Made by a program: the position numbers and the translations under genes. Below the pieces are notes generated by a model that saw only the letters and a program-made list of their open reading frames with translations, had not been told where the DNA came from and searched no databases. DNA of 64,000 bases, from the NCBI GenBank assembly GCA_019419505.1, contig DXZS01000003.1:36177-100176 (forward strand), read 5' to 3'. Within the stretch, counting starts at the first letter, position 1. Each line of letters starts with the position of its first letter. The stretch comes from Collinsella sp. (GTDB taxonomy: Bacteria > Actinomycetota > Coriobacteriia > Coriobacteriales > Coriobacteriaceae). Below are positions 53,301 to 63,343 of this stretch, one piece after another.

Positions 53301-53809
53301 TTGGCGAGCGTCTGGACGGTACCCTTCTTATCAAGGTCGAGGGACGCGGACTCGGAAACCACGACACGGTCGCCTGACTTGATACTCATCTTGCCAGTCG
53401 CCTTGTCCAGGATCACGGTCGCCTTTCCGCCGGTGATCTCGATAGTGTCGCCCTTGTCGGCAACCGTCGCACTCGGCTTGCTGTAGGTGTCCGAGGTATC
53501 GGGCTGAGCCTGGATCTTAGCCGTGTGGGACTTACTGCGCGGCGTGGCGTACTCGGAAAACTCACCCTTGGGGTCGACGTTATAACGGAAAATACCGTCC
53601 TCGAGGAACGTAATACGGCCCTTGATGCCGTCAGCGAAATCGATGTCGACGACGTTCGAGGCAGACTGAGACACGGTCGCTGAGTCGACGCCCTTGAGTG
53701 GCGTGGCAATCGCCTGCTGGGGATTGGCAAACACGAGCGTCGCTGCAGTGGCAACGAGGACCGCGCTTCCCTTCACCCACCGTTTCGTAAAAATGGAATT
53801 CCTACACAC
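47396..53809 (-). CDS. Giant cell-wall-anchored GH31 glycosidase with CBM32, FN3, dockerin-, cohesin- and FIVAR-like domains
   Basis: A 2137-residue exported enzyme with a GTG start after AAGGAG. A signal peptide spans about residues 1-36. The GH31 N-domain and barrel cover about 60-700. The nucleophile candidate is Asp480 in LKTDVAW and the acid/base candidate is Asp531 in WTGDQYGG, the positions expected for clan GH-D/GH31. The sequence around them resembles the multi-domain alpha-N-acetylgalactosaminidase-like GH31 branch, so mucin O-glycans are a plausible target (inference). Then come FN3 (963-1045), CBM32/F5-8C (1050-1200), a dockerin-type DLNDNGVYDVYDY calcium loop (about 1240), a cohesin-like sandwich (1273-1403), a second F5-8C-like module (1440-1580), a Big-type domain (1586-1673), FIVAR (1676-1740), CBM32 (1760-1910) and two more FIVAR helices. 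IPNTG lies at about 2101, followed by a hydrophobic stretch and RRSKAK. Confidence 0.92.
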   Translation of the reverse strand: MCRNSIFTKRWVKGSAVLVATAATLVFANPQQAIATPLKGVDSATVSQSASNVVDIDFADGIKGRITFLEDGIFRYNVDPKGEFSEYATPRSKSHTAKIQAQPDTSDTYSKPSATVADKGDTIEITGGKATVILDKATGKMSIKSGDRVVVSESASLDLDKKGTVQTLAKEKSENFFGGGTQNGRFLHTNQTIAISNTNNWTDGGVASPNPFYWTSDGYGVLRNTFAEGSYDFGSTDSSTVTTLHSENEFDAYYFVATNEGASNVATEMLQDYYKVTGNPVLLPEYGFYLGHLNAYNRDGWSTTSGQKKWETKGSKSSSEKGDVKYESGMSTGYKLDGTLAAETLNGEGPTVDTENMKATDFDRQFSARQVIDDYEDSDMPLGWFLPNDGYGAGYGQNGYYKTGGVNSDGASSADRLNAVRANVDNLKKFTEYANSKGVSTGLWTQSNLEPDSNPETPWHLLRDFDAEVKTGGITTLKTDVAWVGSGYSFGLNGIKTAYDTVTTGANKRPNIITLDGWAGTQRFGGIWTGDQYGGNWEYIRFHIPTYIGQSLSGNPNIGSDMDGIFGGDPIISARDYQWKTFTPSMLDMDGWGTYRKSPMTHGDPYTGISRFYLKLKAQLMPYIYTSAASAANIDTGNGDAGLPMIRAMLLSDNSEYAASTSTQYQYMFGENFLVAPVYQDTQADENGNDIRNGIYLPNYGTDENPTIWIDYFSGKQYRGGQVLNNYEAPLWKLPLFVKANAIVPMYAENNNPEAVSDTNTKGTDRSQRIVEFFATEGDGTFTQYEDDGSSIENNTTEDDSYGTIDNISYGEHVSTVYRSKAAGGTATFTAEASQGGYNGYDSNRTTTFVANVSAKPMSVVAKNGGSALNVVEVDSQETFDTATPEAGQAVYFYSETPNLNHYGSDVDGTEAERGESFNNTKITTNPKVYVKFAKTDVAAAAQTLELGGFVNADATLTADRLNESLSAPTNLAAPEDVTTPTSIKLTWGKVDGATSYDLKVDGTVFAVGDAAEFTHTDLAYNSKHTYQIRSRNAEGYSAWSDVLEANSALDPWRNVPDAEQITWEGSLYGSHKAELAFDHEFQSGDGGFHSGGNDLGKALTVDYGRAYKLDKLEYYPRDDAGNGTVTKMRVETSLDGVHWTSQEVDWARSADCKTVAFDGTVAARYVRMTPLASVGNFFSASEIAIYKTDGTDGFAVGSNLNKATISDGDYSNMKNYLGLENREPDTPTFGSQIRDHFADLNDNGVYDVYDYSFTMAGLDGGTKQKGKVAGSLAVIPSKTEVEAGDEITVDVYAADAKNVNALGALVNFKSDQFEFVSESIAQDGSTAGMENLSREKVQFADRTQTINLAFANRGDGKLYNGTGAVASFKLKAKTAGKVELPSTSWLIGPACDALEFASDGTVTMPDVPQPTVAEYGQDAFNITMTNDELTTDDGTNVEKLIQQKSYNALFDNNEGDNGFEFLWNWSGNWDSEGKLPSYVKLPTTMTFAFKTPSKLDSVEVVNRNGGNGTVQKIKAVVTFEDGSTQEFAGGEYDSFLARYAFDLSAENKGKKATKVEVTPLEASGDQMLTLREVNFNYTQGVEAIEGVELGKNQTEFFEGDITPVDAKATPESAGYPYVTVESSDPSVVSVSAVQAGDSVSYYLRANKAGKAKITVASVLDPSKTASYEVEVKAGVDTSALVAALSKAAGYSESVYTKDSYAALTTAVEAAQKLLDSGQGSYSKKDVADATAKIEKAIDGLKMRPVDEKILINTPENRKNVKVAGFSSEADYEGSNAVNALDGDERTLWHSDWAHGTGMPQYLSVDLGRDYDLTDVTFLPRQDGGTNGDIFEAEILVSDTADGYEKGTAASMGTFAFDNDGRVFTDRGDWKQMSFGAARGRYVTVKVIHAGGGDVDAYCSMAELKFYGTAVPDPVAKDDLTAAIEKVDAELAAGDLKAGDYTEASWTALENALASARAILSDEDATQDEVDQALRALESARDALEKTPVVPVENPTKKQLKALVKQAKETDTRGKTAESVKALTDAITYAEDVLGDENASDTQIQAAYSQLKLAIESLKDADSGNQGGSGNQGSGNGSNGGNQAGKPAGDKAQGSKKNGSAIPNTGDQTAATVATVGGLGAIIAAIGAFFHRRSKAK

Positions 53810-53881
53810 CTGGACTCCTTTCCTCCGACATGCGGAAGCGTCGCGGACGCACGCCCTGCAGCATGGGCGAACGCATCAAAC

Positions 53882-54123
53882 GGGGGGGGTGGTCGGTACA
53901 TTCCGTGCAGTGGGCCCACCCGTTACCAAGGGGTCAACTGGTAGTAACCAGATATCCACCTATTAGGTAGAATCAGCATACGGGAGCAGTTGCGCAACCA
54001 AGTTCGGAATTCTCCCAGTGGTATTAAAATGAGCGTCAATGGCAGGGTGGGCTAAATAAGCCATACCAATTGGTTCTTCAGTCAAATACCAATTAAGCAA
54101 AAATGTACTGTTTATCTGGTATT
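53882..54123 (-). promoter_or_regulatory. GH31 upstream region: G8 tract and TGGTATT sites
   Basis: A run of eight G (53882-53889; C on the sense strand) lies 73 bp before the start. Further up, TGGTATT occurs at 54019 and 54117 and ATACCAATT at 54063 and 54086, four half-sites in 105 bp. A TGGTTACTACCA dyad sits near 53938-53949. They look like binding sites for a sugar-responsive regulator. No convincing -35/-10 pair was identified. Confidence 0.4.
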
Positions 54124-54510
54124 ACACAGACCGTACCTCTCCCTCGGGAGCTGGGCTTCGCGAAGTTTCCCGAGAGAAAGGCTCAGCCGCCACCCTGCGA
54201 CCTACCGGATATTGCCATGACGTACGTTGACTGATTTGGTTTGGATAAAAAGGTTGACGGAGAGTGATGGGCGGTTAGTTCAGATACGTATAATTTGGCC
54301 GTGGCCTTGGGCACGAAATTGCCGCTTGGAAGCCGACGCGGACCCAGTATTGGACCGTTCCCGGCTTGGCTGAGCATCTTGATCGATTCAGATTGCCAAA
54401 AGTAGGCCGAATGAGTCCAAATCGATCTTCTCCTACTCTCTAATAAATACGAATTTGAACTAACTGTCCAGAGGCGTCCTCGACTAACAGCAAAAAGGCC
54501 TCCATACAAA

Positions 54511-54550
54511 GAGTGGGCCCTGCCGCTCGAACGAACGGCAGGGCCCACTC
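54511..54550 (+). terminator. Strong 15-bp hairpin with no clear upstream gene
   Basis: GAGTGGGCCCTGCCG / CGGCAGGGCCCACTC perfect stem, 10-nt loop, then TCATTTTCTATTT on the plus strand. It implies transcription of the preceding plus-strand region, or acts as a barrier behind carB. Confidence 0.75.
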
Positions 54551-54621
54551 TCATTTTCTATTTAGCCTTAGTCATCGCACAAAGCCCCTTCGGCAGCACA
54601 CGGTGCACCCAAGTCACCGAA

Positions 54622-54709
54622 GGCCGGGGCGGAGGGGGCCGAGCTTCCCACTGAGCGACTCTGCTTGCAGCCGGAGCGAAGGGGGAACTCGGCCCCCTCC
54701 GCCCCGGCC
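54622..54709 (-). terminator. Long inverted repeat 3' of carB
   Basis: GGCCGGGGCGGAGGGGGCCGAG (54622-54643) and its exact complement (54688-54709), 22 bp, with a 44-nt loop, 12 bp after the carB stop. Confidence 0.75.
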
Positions 54710-54721
54710 GGACAGGTCACA

Positions 54722-58036
<3,315 letters not shown>

Positions 58037-58037
58037 G

Positions 58038-59477
58038 TTAGTTCTCCTCGGTCGCAGCGTTCTCGGACTCGGCGAAATTCCAGCCGGCGAGGCGGTCCTT
58101 CGCGGTGTCGATGTCCAGGTAGTTCTCCTCGCCGTCCATGAGTCGCGTAAAGGCGGTAAAGAGATAGTGGGCATCGGTGGGGCCAGGCGAAGCCTCGGGG
58201 TGGTACTGGACCGAGAAGCACGGGGCTTCGAGCAGCTGGATGCCCTCGGCGGTGCCGTCGTTAAGGTTCACATGCGTCAGGCGAATGCGGCCGAAGCGCT
58301 CGTTCATCACGACCGGCGCGATTCCGCGGCGCACCCAAACGCGCAGATCTCCATCGACCGCATGCTCGGTCTCGCCGCCGGAAAGTTCGGGGACAAGCTT
58401 GCCCAAGCTGGGGAACAGCAGGCCAAAGCCATGGTTTTGTGCGGTAATCTCCACGCGACGGCTTACCAGGTTCATGACCGGCTGGTTGCCACCGCGGTGA
58501 CCGAACTTAAGCTTTTCCATCTGGGCGCCGCAGGCCAGGCTGATCATCTGGTGACCAAGACAAATACCAAAGACCGGCACCTTGCCGATCAGCTGTTGCA
58601 CCTGCTCATAGGTCTCCACCACGGCGTCGGGGTCGCCGGGGCCGTTGGATAAAAAGACGCCGTCGGGATTCATGTCGAGCACCTCACTCGCGGGCGTATC
58701 CCACGGCACGACGGTAAGGCCGCAGCCGGCGCGGACGAGGCCCTCCAGAATACCGCGCTTCACACCGCAGTCGTACGCGACCACGTTGTGGCGGGCGGGA
58801 GCAGCAGGAGCCAGCGCAAAGTCATGCGTGGCAGGCAGGTCGGCGGCCACAAACTCGTGAGGCGCGGGGCAACTTACGGTCTTGACCAGGTTCTCGCCTA
58901 CCAGCGTGGGCGCTGCGGCCAGACGCTCGGCAAGCTCGTCGACGTCGAAGATCTCGGTCGAGATAATGCCCATCTTGGAGCCGTTGTCGCGCAGGTGGCG
59001 CACCAGAGCGCGGGTGTCGACGCCCTCGATAGCGACGATGCCGTGAGCGCGCAGGTACTCCGGCACGCTGACGGCCGAGCGCCAGTTAGAAGGCGTGGCG
59101 CACATGTCGCGAACGATCATGCCACGCATGGCCGGAGCGCTCGCAGGGCGCACGGCGCCGCCGGGGAAGGCCGACTGGACATCGGTCTCGTCGATACCGT
59201 AGTTGCCGATCTGCGGATAGGTCATGGTTACGATTTGGCCGGCATAGCTCGGGTCGGTCATGACCTCAAAGTAGCCCTCGAGCGAGGTGTTGAAGCAGAC
59301 TTCGCCGGTCGCGGTGCCCTCGGCGCCGCATGCGCGTCCATAAAAAATGGTCCCATCCTCAAGATACAGGGTGCAGGGACCGCAAGCGCCCTTGCTGGTT
59401 TTGGCCAGCATACGCTGGCACAGCTCGGTGGGCGCGATGGTGCGGGCGGCAGCGCCCGCAATATGGTTGTTCGCCAT
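58038..59477 (-). CDS. carA: Carbamoyl-phosphate synthase small (glutaminase) subunit
   Basis: A 479-residue CarA, about 100 longer than typical. The first 40 residues extend the N-terminus before LYLEDGTIFYGRACGAEG, and there is extra sequence near the FALAPAAPARHNVVAYDCG linker. The class I glutaminase shows the Cys nucleophile in VFGICLGHQMISLACG (about 290) and the His/Glu pair in QYHPEASPGP. ATG 59477 has GGAGAAC upstream; a longer frame to 59498 includes the ribosome site itself and is rejected. First gene of carA-carB. Confidence 0.95.
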   Translation of the reverse strand: MANNHIAGAAARTIAPTELCQRMLAKTSKGACGPCTLYLEDGTIFYGRACGAEGTATGEVCFNTSLEGYFEVMTDPSYAGQIVTMTYPQIGNYGIDETDVQSAFPGGAVRPASAPAMRGMIVRDMCATPSNWRSAVSVPEYLRAHGIVAIEGVDTRALVRHLRDNGSKMGIISTEIFDVDELAERLAAAPTLVGENLVKTVSCPAPHEFVAADLPATHDFALAPAAPARHNVVAYDCGVKRGILEGLVRAGCGLTVVPWDTPASEVLDMNPDGVFLSNGPGDPDAVVETYEQVQQLIGKVPVFGICLGHQMISLACGAQMEKLKFGHRGGNQPVMNLVSRRVEITAQNHGFGLLFPSLGKLVPELSGGETEHAVDGDLRVWVRRGIAPVVMNERFGRIRLTHVNLNDGTAEGIQLLEAPCFSVQYHPEASPGPTDAHYLFTAFTRLMDGEENYLDIDTAKDRLAGWNFAESENAATEEN

Positions 59478-59488
59478 AGTTCTCCTTC

Positions 59489-59506
59489 CCGGTCTCACAG
59501 GACCGG
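59489..59506 (-). promoter_or_regulatory. Small hairpin immediately upstream of the carA ribosome site
   Basis: CCGGTC-ctgtga-GACCGG, a 6-bp GC stem whose 3' side touches the GGAAGGAG. Could influence carA translation. No PyrR-type anti-terminator was recognised in the leader, whose candidate -10 (TACAAT) lies near 59540. Confidence 0.4.
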
Positions 59507-59642
59507 CTTAAAGGTGTGCAGTTAGGCCTCGCGGTATTGTAACCGCAAGCATGCCTCATGGCGTTAATTTCATCGAAATGTTTACGAAATGATAATTATG
59601 ACTTTCTATGCATAATGATTTTTTAATCCCCGTCCCGGAAAA

Positions 59643-59678
59643 ATCATCCCGCGGGGCTTGTGGCTCACGCGGGATGAT
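59643..59678 (-). terminator. Rho-independent terminator of the ABC-exporter operon
   Basis: ATCATCCCGCG / CGCGGGATGAT 11-bp stem, 14-nt loop, followed by TTTTTCC on the minus strand, 6 bp after the stop. Confidence 0.85.
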
Positions 59679-59684
59679 GGCGTC

Positions 59685-60650
59685 TTATTTTATCTTGTCC
59701 TGCTCCAGCAGTTCGGACGGTGTGCGATCGGGCTTGCCGCCGCGGAAAATCTCGCGGCCATGCAGACGATGCTCCAGGTCACGTTCGGCCTTTTCCTCGT
59801 CAATCTTGGTCTGGCTCACCACCGGGTCCTCAATCAACGACGACACCGAGTTCACCTGCTTCTGAATGCGCTCGGCGATGGTGTCATCCATACTCACGAT
59901 GCGCATCTTCCAGTCGATACTCGTAGCGTTGGATGAGCTCTTGGTCCACACGAACGTCAGGATGGCGCTCTGGTGGCCCTGGGCGGGAAACATGCCAAAG
60001 AAGGAATCGTGCTGAATGTTGCTATCCTCGTCGATATAGGCGTGAACGTTATACACCACGCGGTCGATCTTATCGTTGAGCAACGCGTTGGTCGCAAGCG
60101 CCGCGGCCTGAATCTGCCCGTTGGACAGCAGCTCGAGCTCGTTGGCAGACGATGTGTCCAACACCGTCACCTCGACCGTGCCCGTACGCTCATCGGCTTC
60201 ATCGACGGTAAAGTCGAGCGGGAACTGCGTAAAGCCGTTGCCCCACTCAAGGCCGCCCTTCAGCGCCGTCGAAACGGTATCGACCGAAACGCTCTCGGAC
60301 AGGTTGGCGGTGTTCAGGCGACGCATCACGCCGTAGCCAATCTGCATGCCCACGATCAGCACCAAAATACCAATGACCACGGCCATCGCGGTCTTCGTAA
60401 TGGTATGACTCACCTGCGAACCCGAAGGATCATCCTCGGACAGTGGGTCGATATGTTTTGCCTGGCTCGCGCGGTCCTCGCTGCGCAGCTGCGCTAGCGC
60501 CGCTTTGTCACCGCGCTTGGCCGCAGCCTCCTTCTCACGCATGCGCTCGGTTCGCTTTTTGGCAAGCGTGGGATCCAAGACACCGGATGCATCGATTTCG
60601 GAGAATAACTCCGTCACTTCTTCCGGAGTCAAAGGGTTCTTGTCAGCCAT
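59685..60650 (-). CDS. Single-pass membrane protein of unknown function
   Basis: A 321-residue protein I do not recognise. Residues 1-80 are charged and probably cytosolic (EKEAAAKRGDKAALAQLRSE). One helix lies at about 86-110 (TAMAVVIGILVLIVGMQIGYGVM). The rest is a likely extracellular domain with beta-type alternation (GTVEVTVLDTSSANELELL, IDRVVYNVHAYIDED, HQSAILTFVWTKS). No cysteine or catalytic motif stands out. AGGAAG precedes the ATG, 19 bp after the ABC exporter stop, so both are probably co-transcribed. A role with the exporter is only context inference. Confidence 0.8.
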   Translation of the reverse strand: MADKNPLTPEEVTELFSEIDASGVLDPTLAKKRTERMREKEAAAKRGDKAALAQLRSEDRASQAKHIDPLSEDDPSGSQVSHTITKTAMAVVIGILVLIVGMQIGYGVMRRLNTANLSESVSVDTVSTALKGGLEWGNGFTQFPLDFTVDEADERTGTVEVTVLDTSSANELELLSNGQIQAAALATNALLNDKIDRVVYNVHAYIDEDSNIQHDSFFGMFPAQGHQSAILTFVWTKSSSNATSIDWKMRIVSMDDTIAERIQKQVNSVSSLIEDPVVSQTKIDEEKAERDLEHRLHGREIFRGGKPDRTPSELLEQDKIK

Positions 60651-60669
60651 AAACTTCCTGTCATATCAA

Positions 60670-62442
60670 TCAGTCGAGCTCGTGCGCACGCGCACCTTCG
60701 AACTGCATTCGATAGTAACGGGCATAGGTGCCGCCACGGGCGAGAAGCTGTTCATGCGTGCCACGTTCCACAACGCGACCATGCTCAACGGTCGCAATCT
60801 CATCGGCGTGTTTAATGGTCGAGAGACGGTGGGCGATGATGATTGTGGTACGGCCGCGTGCCAGCTCTTCGAGCGACTCCTGGACCGCCTCCTCGCTCTC
60901 GTTATCCAAAGCACTCGTCGCCTCGTCCAAGATCAAGATTTTGGGATTCTTGAGAAACACACGCGCGATGGCAACGCGCTGTTTCTGTCCGCCCGAAAGA
61001 CGGCTGCCGCGCTCGCCCACGACCGTGTCATAGCCCTGTGGAAGCGACTCGATAAAGGCATCGATGTTGGCGCGACGGGCGGCCTCGGCGATCTCTCCTG
61101 CCGTAGCGCCCGGCTTGCCGTAGGCGATGTTCTCGCCAATCGTGCCGTCAAACAGATAGACATCCTGCTGCACCAGGCCGATGGCGCGACGCAGGCTCTG
61201 CTGCGTCACATCGCGCACGTCCTGGCCGTCGATGCTAATGGATCCGGCGGCCACGTCATAAAAGCGCGGCAGCAGCGAACAGGTCGTGGACTTGCCACCG
61301 CCCGAAGGGCCAACCAAAGCGATGGTCTGCCCGGGCTTGATGGACAGGTCCATATGGTCGATAACGGGACGCTCGTCGGCATCGCCCTCGCCCAGCTCAA
61401 CATCCTCGTAGTTAAAGCACACGTCGTGATACTCCACGGCGCCGGCAGTCACCTGCAGATCCGTAGCGCCCGGCTTGTCCTGGATATCCGGCGCGGTCGA
61501 GAGCACCTCGTCCATACGCTTAAAGCCGGCGATAGCCTTCTGATACGTTTCGGCCGAATTGACGAGTGTCTCGAGCGGCGTGCAGAACAGCGAAATATAG
61601 AGTGCAAAGGTCGCCATATCGACCGCCTGCAGCTGCCCCTGGGCGACCAGCCAGCCGCCCAGCAGCACCACGATCACATAGAGCACACCCGAAAGCAGGC
61701 CATACGTCGCGGTATAGACGCCCATGGCGTGATACATGTTCTCCTTGGACGAAAGATAGCGATTGTTTGAGGCGCGGAACTTGAAGCGTTCGGTCTCCTC
61801 ATTGGCAAAGCTCTTGACCACGCGCATGCCCGCCAGCGAATCCTGCAGCTGCGCATTGATGCCGCTGATCTTTTTGCGGTTGTCGCTAAAGACCTCGCGC
61901 ATGCGCATGTTCTGCCAAAACATGATGGCCGAAAACGCCGCCGTCACCACGGCCATGGCGAGCGCCAGCACCGGGGCGATGGTAAAGAGGATCACAAACG
62001 AGCCGATAATCTCGATGCCGCAGATGATGATCCACTCGGGCACGTGATGCGCCGCCTCGCAGATATCGAACAGGTCGTTGACCACGCGGCTCATCATGTC
62101 GCCCGAGCTGTTGCGGTCGAAGTACGCAAAGCTGAAGCGCTCATACTGGTCGAACAGGTCCTCGCGCATCTTGGACTCCATGCGCGCGCCCATCACGTGA
62201 CCCCAATAGCTCACAAAGTAGCGGCAGGCGCAGCGGACGGCATACATCAACACCAAGCCCACCGCGATCATGCCGAGCGCCTGCATAATGGCAGCCTGAC
62301 CCTGAGTAAATAGCCCACCGGTCAAATTGCGCAGGATAATGGGGAACGCCAGGTCAATGGCGGCAAGCACCAGAGCGCAAACAGTATCAGCAACAAAAAG
62401 CCCCATCTGGGGCTCGTAGTAAGAAAGAAACCTCTTAAACAT
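60670..62442 (-). CDS. ABC exporter (fused membrane and ATPase domains)
   Basis: A 590-residue half-transporter of the multidrug/lipid-A type. Start 62442 follows AAGGTGACT; a frame to 62541 crosses the TGCAGCGTCGAG repeat. Six membrane helices lie within about 15-310 (DTVCALVLAAIDLAFPIIL at the start). The ATPase shows Walker A GPSGGGKST near 385, signature LSGGQKQR near 485, Walker B ILILDEATSALD near 508 and the switch His in IIAHRLST. It acts as a dimer. Cargo unknown. Confidence 0.93.
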   Translation of the reverse strand: MFKRFLSYYEPQMGLFVADTVCALVLAAIDLAFPIILRNLTGGLFTQGQAAIMQALGMIAVGLVLMYAVRCACRYFVSYWGHVMGARMESKMREDLFDQYERFSFAYFDRNSSGDMMSRVVNDLFDICEAAHHVPEWIIICGIEIIGSFVILFTIAPVLALAMAVVTAAFSAIMFWQNMRMREVFSDNRKKISGINAQLQDSLAGMRVVKSFANEETERFKFRASNNRYLSSKENMYHAMGVYTATYGLLSGVLYVIVVLLGGWLVAQGQLQAVDMATFALYISLFCTPLETLVNSAETYQKAIAGFKRMDEVLSTAPDIQDKPGATDLQVTAGAVEYHDVCFNYEDVELGEGDADERPVIDHMDLSIKPGQTIALVGPSGGGKSTTCSLLPRFYDVAAGSISIDGQDVRDVTQQSLRRAIGLVQQDVYLFDGTIGENIAYGKPGATAGEIAEAARRANIDAFIESLPQGYDTVVGERGSRLSGGQKQRVAIARVFLKNPKILILDEATSALDNESEEAVQESLEELARGRTTIIIAHRLSTIKHADEIATVEHGRVVERGTHEQLLARGGTYARYYRMQFEGARAHELD

Positions 62443-62449
62443 AGTCACC

Positions 62450-62490
62450 TTACGCGGTTTTACCAAACCGCGTTTCGTCTCGACGCTGCA
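62450..62490 (-). repeat. TGCAGCGTCGAG-CGCGGTTTGGTAAAACCGCG repeat, copy 2
   Basis: Minus strand: TGCAGCGTCGAGACGAA followed by ACGCGGTTTGGTAAAACCGCGTAA, matching 37389-37430. Here it sits just before the exporter's ribosome site, in the leader instead of at a gene end. Confidence 0.85.
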
Positions 62491-62626
62491 AGTGCTCCTT
62501 TTGGACAATCTGGCCTTCAATCGTCGGTCGCGTATATCCATACGCTTCCCTCCTCTTTTAGGCCACCTTGTCTCAATTGGAGCACTTTCGCTGACTTACA
62601 CAAACCTGCGGGATCATCCCCGCTCG

Positions 62627-63322
62627 TTAAAGATCGGCCCCACCCAAGCGGTGCGCGATGCTGTCGCAGGCAAGCGCGCCTACGACGGTCTTGGCGTCTT
62701 CGATCTTGCCGTCGAGCACGGCGTCGATCAGCTCGTGCAGCGGCACCAGGTCCACGTTGACAAACTCGTCATCATCGGGGTTGGGCGCATCAAACTCGAG
62801 CTTGGTAGCCAAGTAGATGCGGATGATCTCATCGCAAAAACCGCAGGACGTGACAATCGACGTCAAAAAGCGAATACGACCAGCCCTAAAGCCCGTCTCC
62901 TCATGCAGTTCGCGCTTGGCGCAATCGAGCGGATCCTCGCCTGGATCGAGCTTGCCGGCGGGAATCTCGACCGTCACGCGGTCGATGGCGGTGCGGTACT
63001 GACGCACCAGTACGATCTTGCCGCTCTCGGTCAGCGCCACGACGGCCGCCGCACCCGGATGGCGAACGATATCGCGGGCGCTGCGGCGACCGTTGGGCAG
63101 CTCAACCTCAAGACGGTGGACGTCGAGGATCTTGCCCTTCCAGGCGCACTCCTCCGAAAGAATCTTCTCGTGCAGCTCGGCATCGTGCGGGTCGTCGTCG
63201 CCCAGCACCAGCTCCGGCTCGTCAGCGACCTCGCCACCAGGCTCGCCCTCGGCGTGCCCATACATGCGGCTGTCCTCTTCGACGATCTGCGCGTCCACGA
63301 GCTCTTCGTTCTTCTCGTCCAT
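62627..63322 (-). CDS. Nudix hydrolase, ADP-ribose pyrophosphatase type
   Basis: A 231-residue protein (ATG 63322 chosen; ATG 63331 abuts the GAGAGG). Residues 1-50 are very acidic and unlike the family. The Nudix core covers about 65-210, with GKLDPGEDPLDCAKRELHEE and TGF as the complete Nudix box near 130-152, and KIVLVRQYR and VEIPAGK before it, typical of ADP-ribose hydrolases (NudF/YqkG). It would hydrolyse ADP-ribose, limiting its build-up, for example from sirtuin-related NAD turnover. Lies 21 bp after purD. Confidence 0.92.
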   Translation of the reverse strand: MDEKNEELVDAQIVEEDSRMYGHAEGEPGGEVADEPELVLGDDDPHDAELHEKILSEECAWKGKILDVHRLEVELPNGRRSARDIVRHPGAAAVVALTESGKIVLVRQYRTAIDRVTVEIPAGKLDPGEDPLDCAKRELHEETGFRAGRIRFLTSIVTSCGFCDEIIRIYLATKLEFDAPNPDDDEFVNVDLVPLHELIDAVLDGKIEDAKTVVGALACDSIAHRLGGADL

Positions 63323-63343
63323 CCGTCTCATTCCTCTCGGATT

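Larger units (their letters stand above)
54124..54721. other. Gene-free stretch between GH31 and carB
   Basis: No supported gene. A hairpin CTCGGGAGC...TTTCCCGAG lies at 54143-54173. The 330 bp from about 54181 to 54510 have no clear signal, although a strong terminator at 54511-54550 follows. A frame of 123 codons on the minus strand (54183-54554) reads through the terminator stem and has no ribosome site, so I do not call it. The segment could be decayed coding sequence or an unrecognised RNA. Confidence 0.5.

Noticed and set aside
54183..54554. 123-codon minus-strand frame
   Set aside because: Runs through a perfect terminator stem, has no ribosome site and no recognisable domain.
58037..58174. 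Upstream start for carB
   Set aside because: Would overlap the carA coding end, and the real start has GAGGAG and the conserved N-terminus.
62443..62541. N-terminal extension of the ABC exporter
   Set aside because: Encoded by the intergenic repeat copy at 62450-62490; AAGGTG fits ATG 62442.
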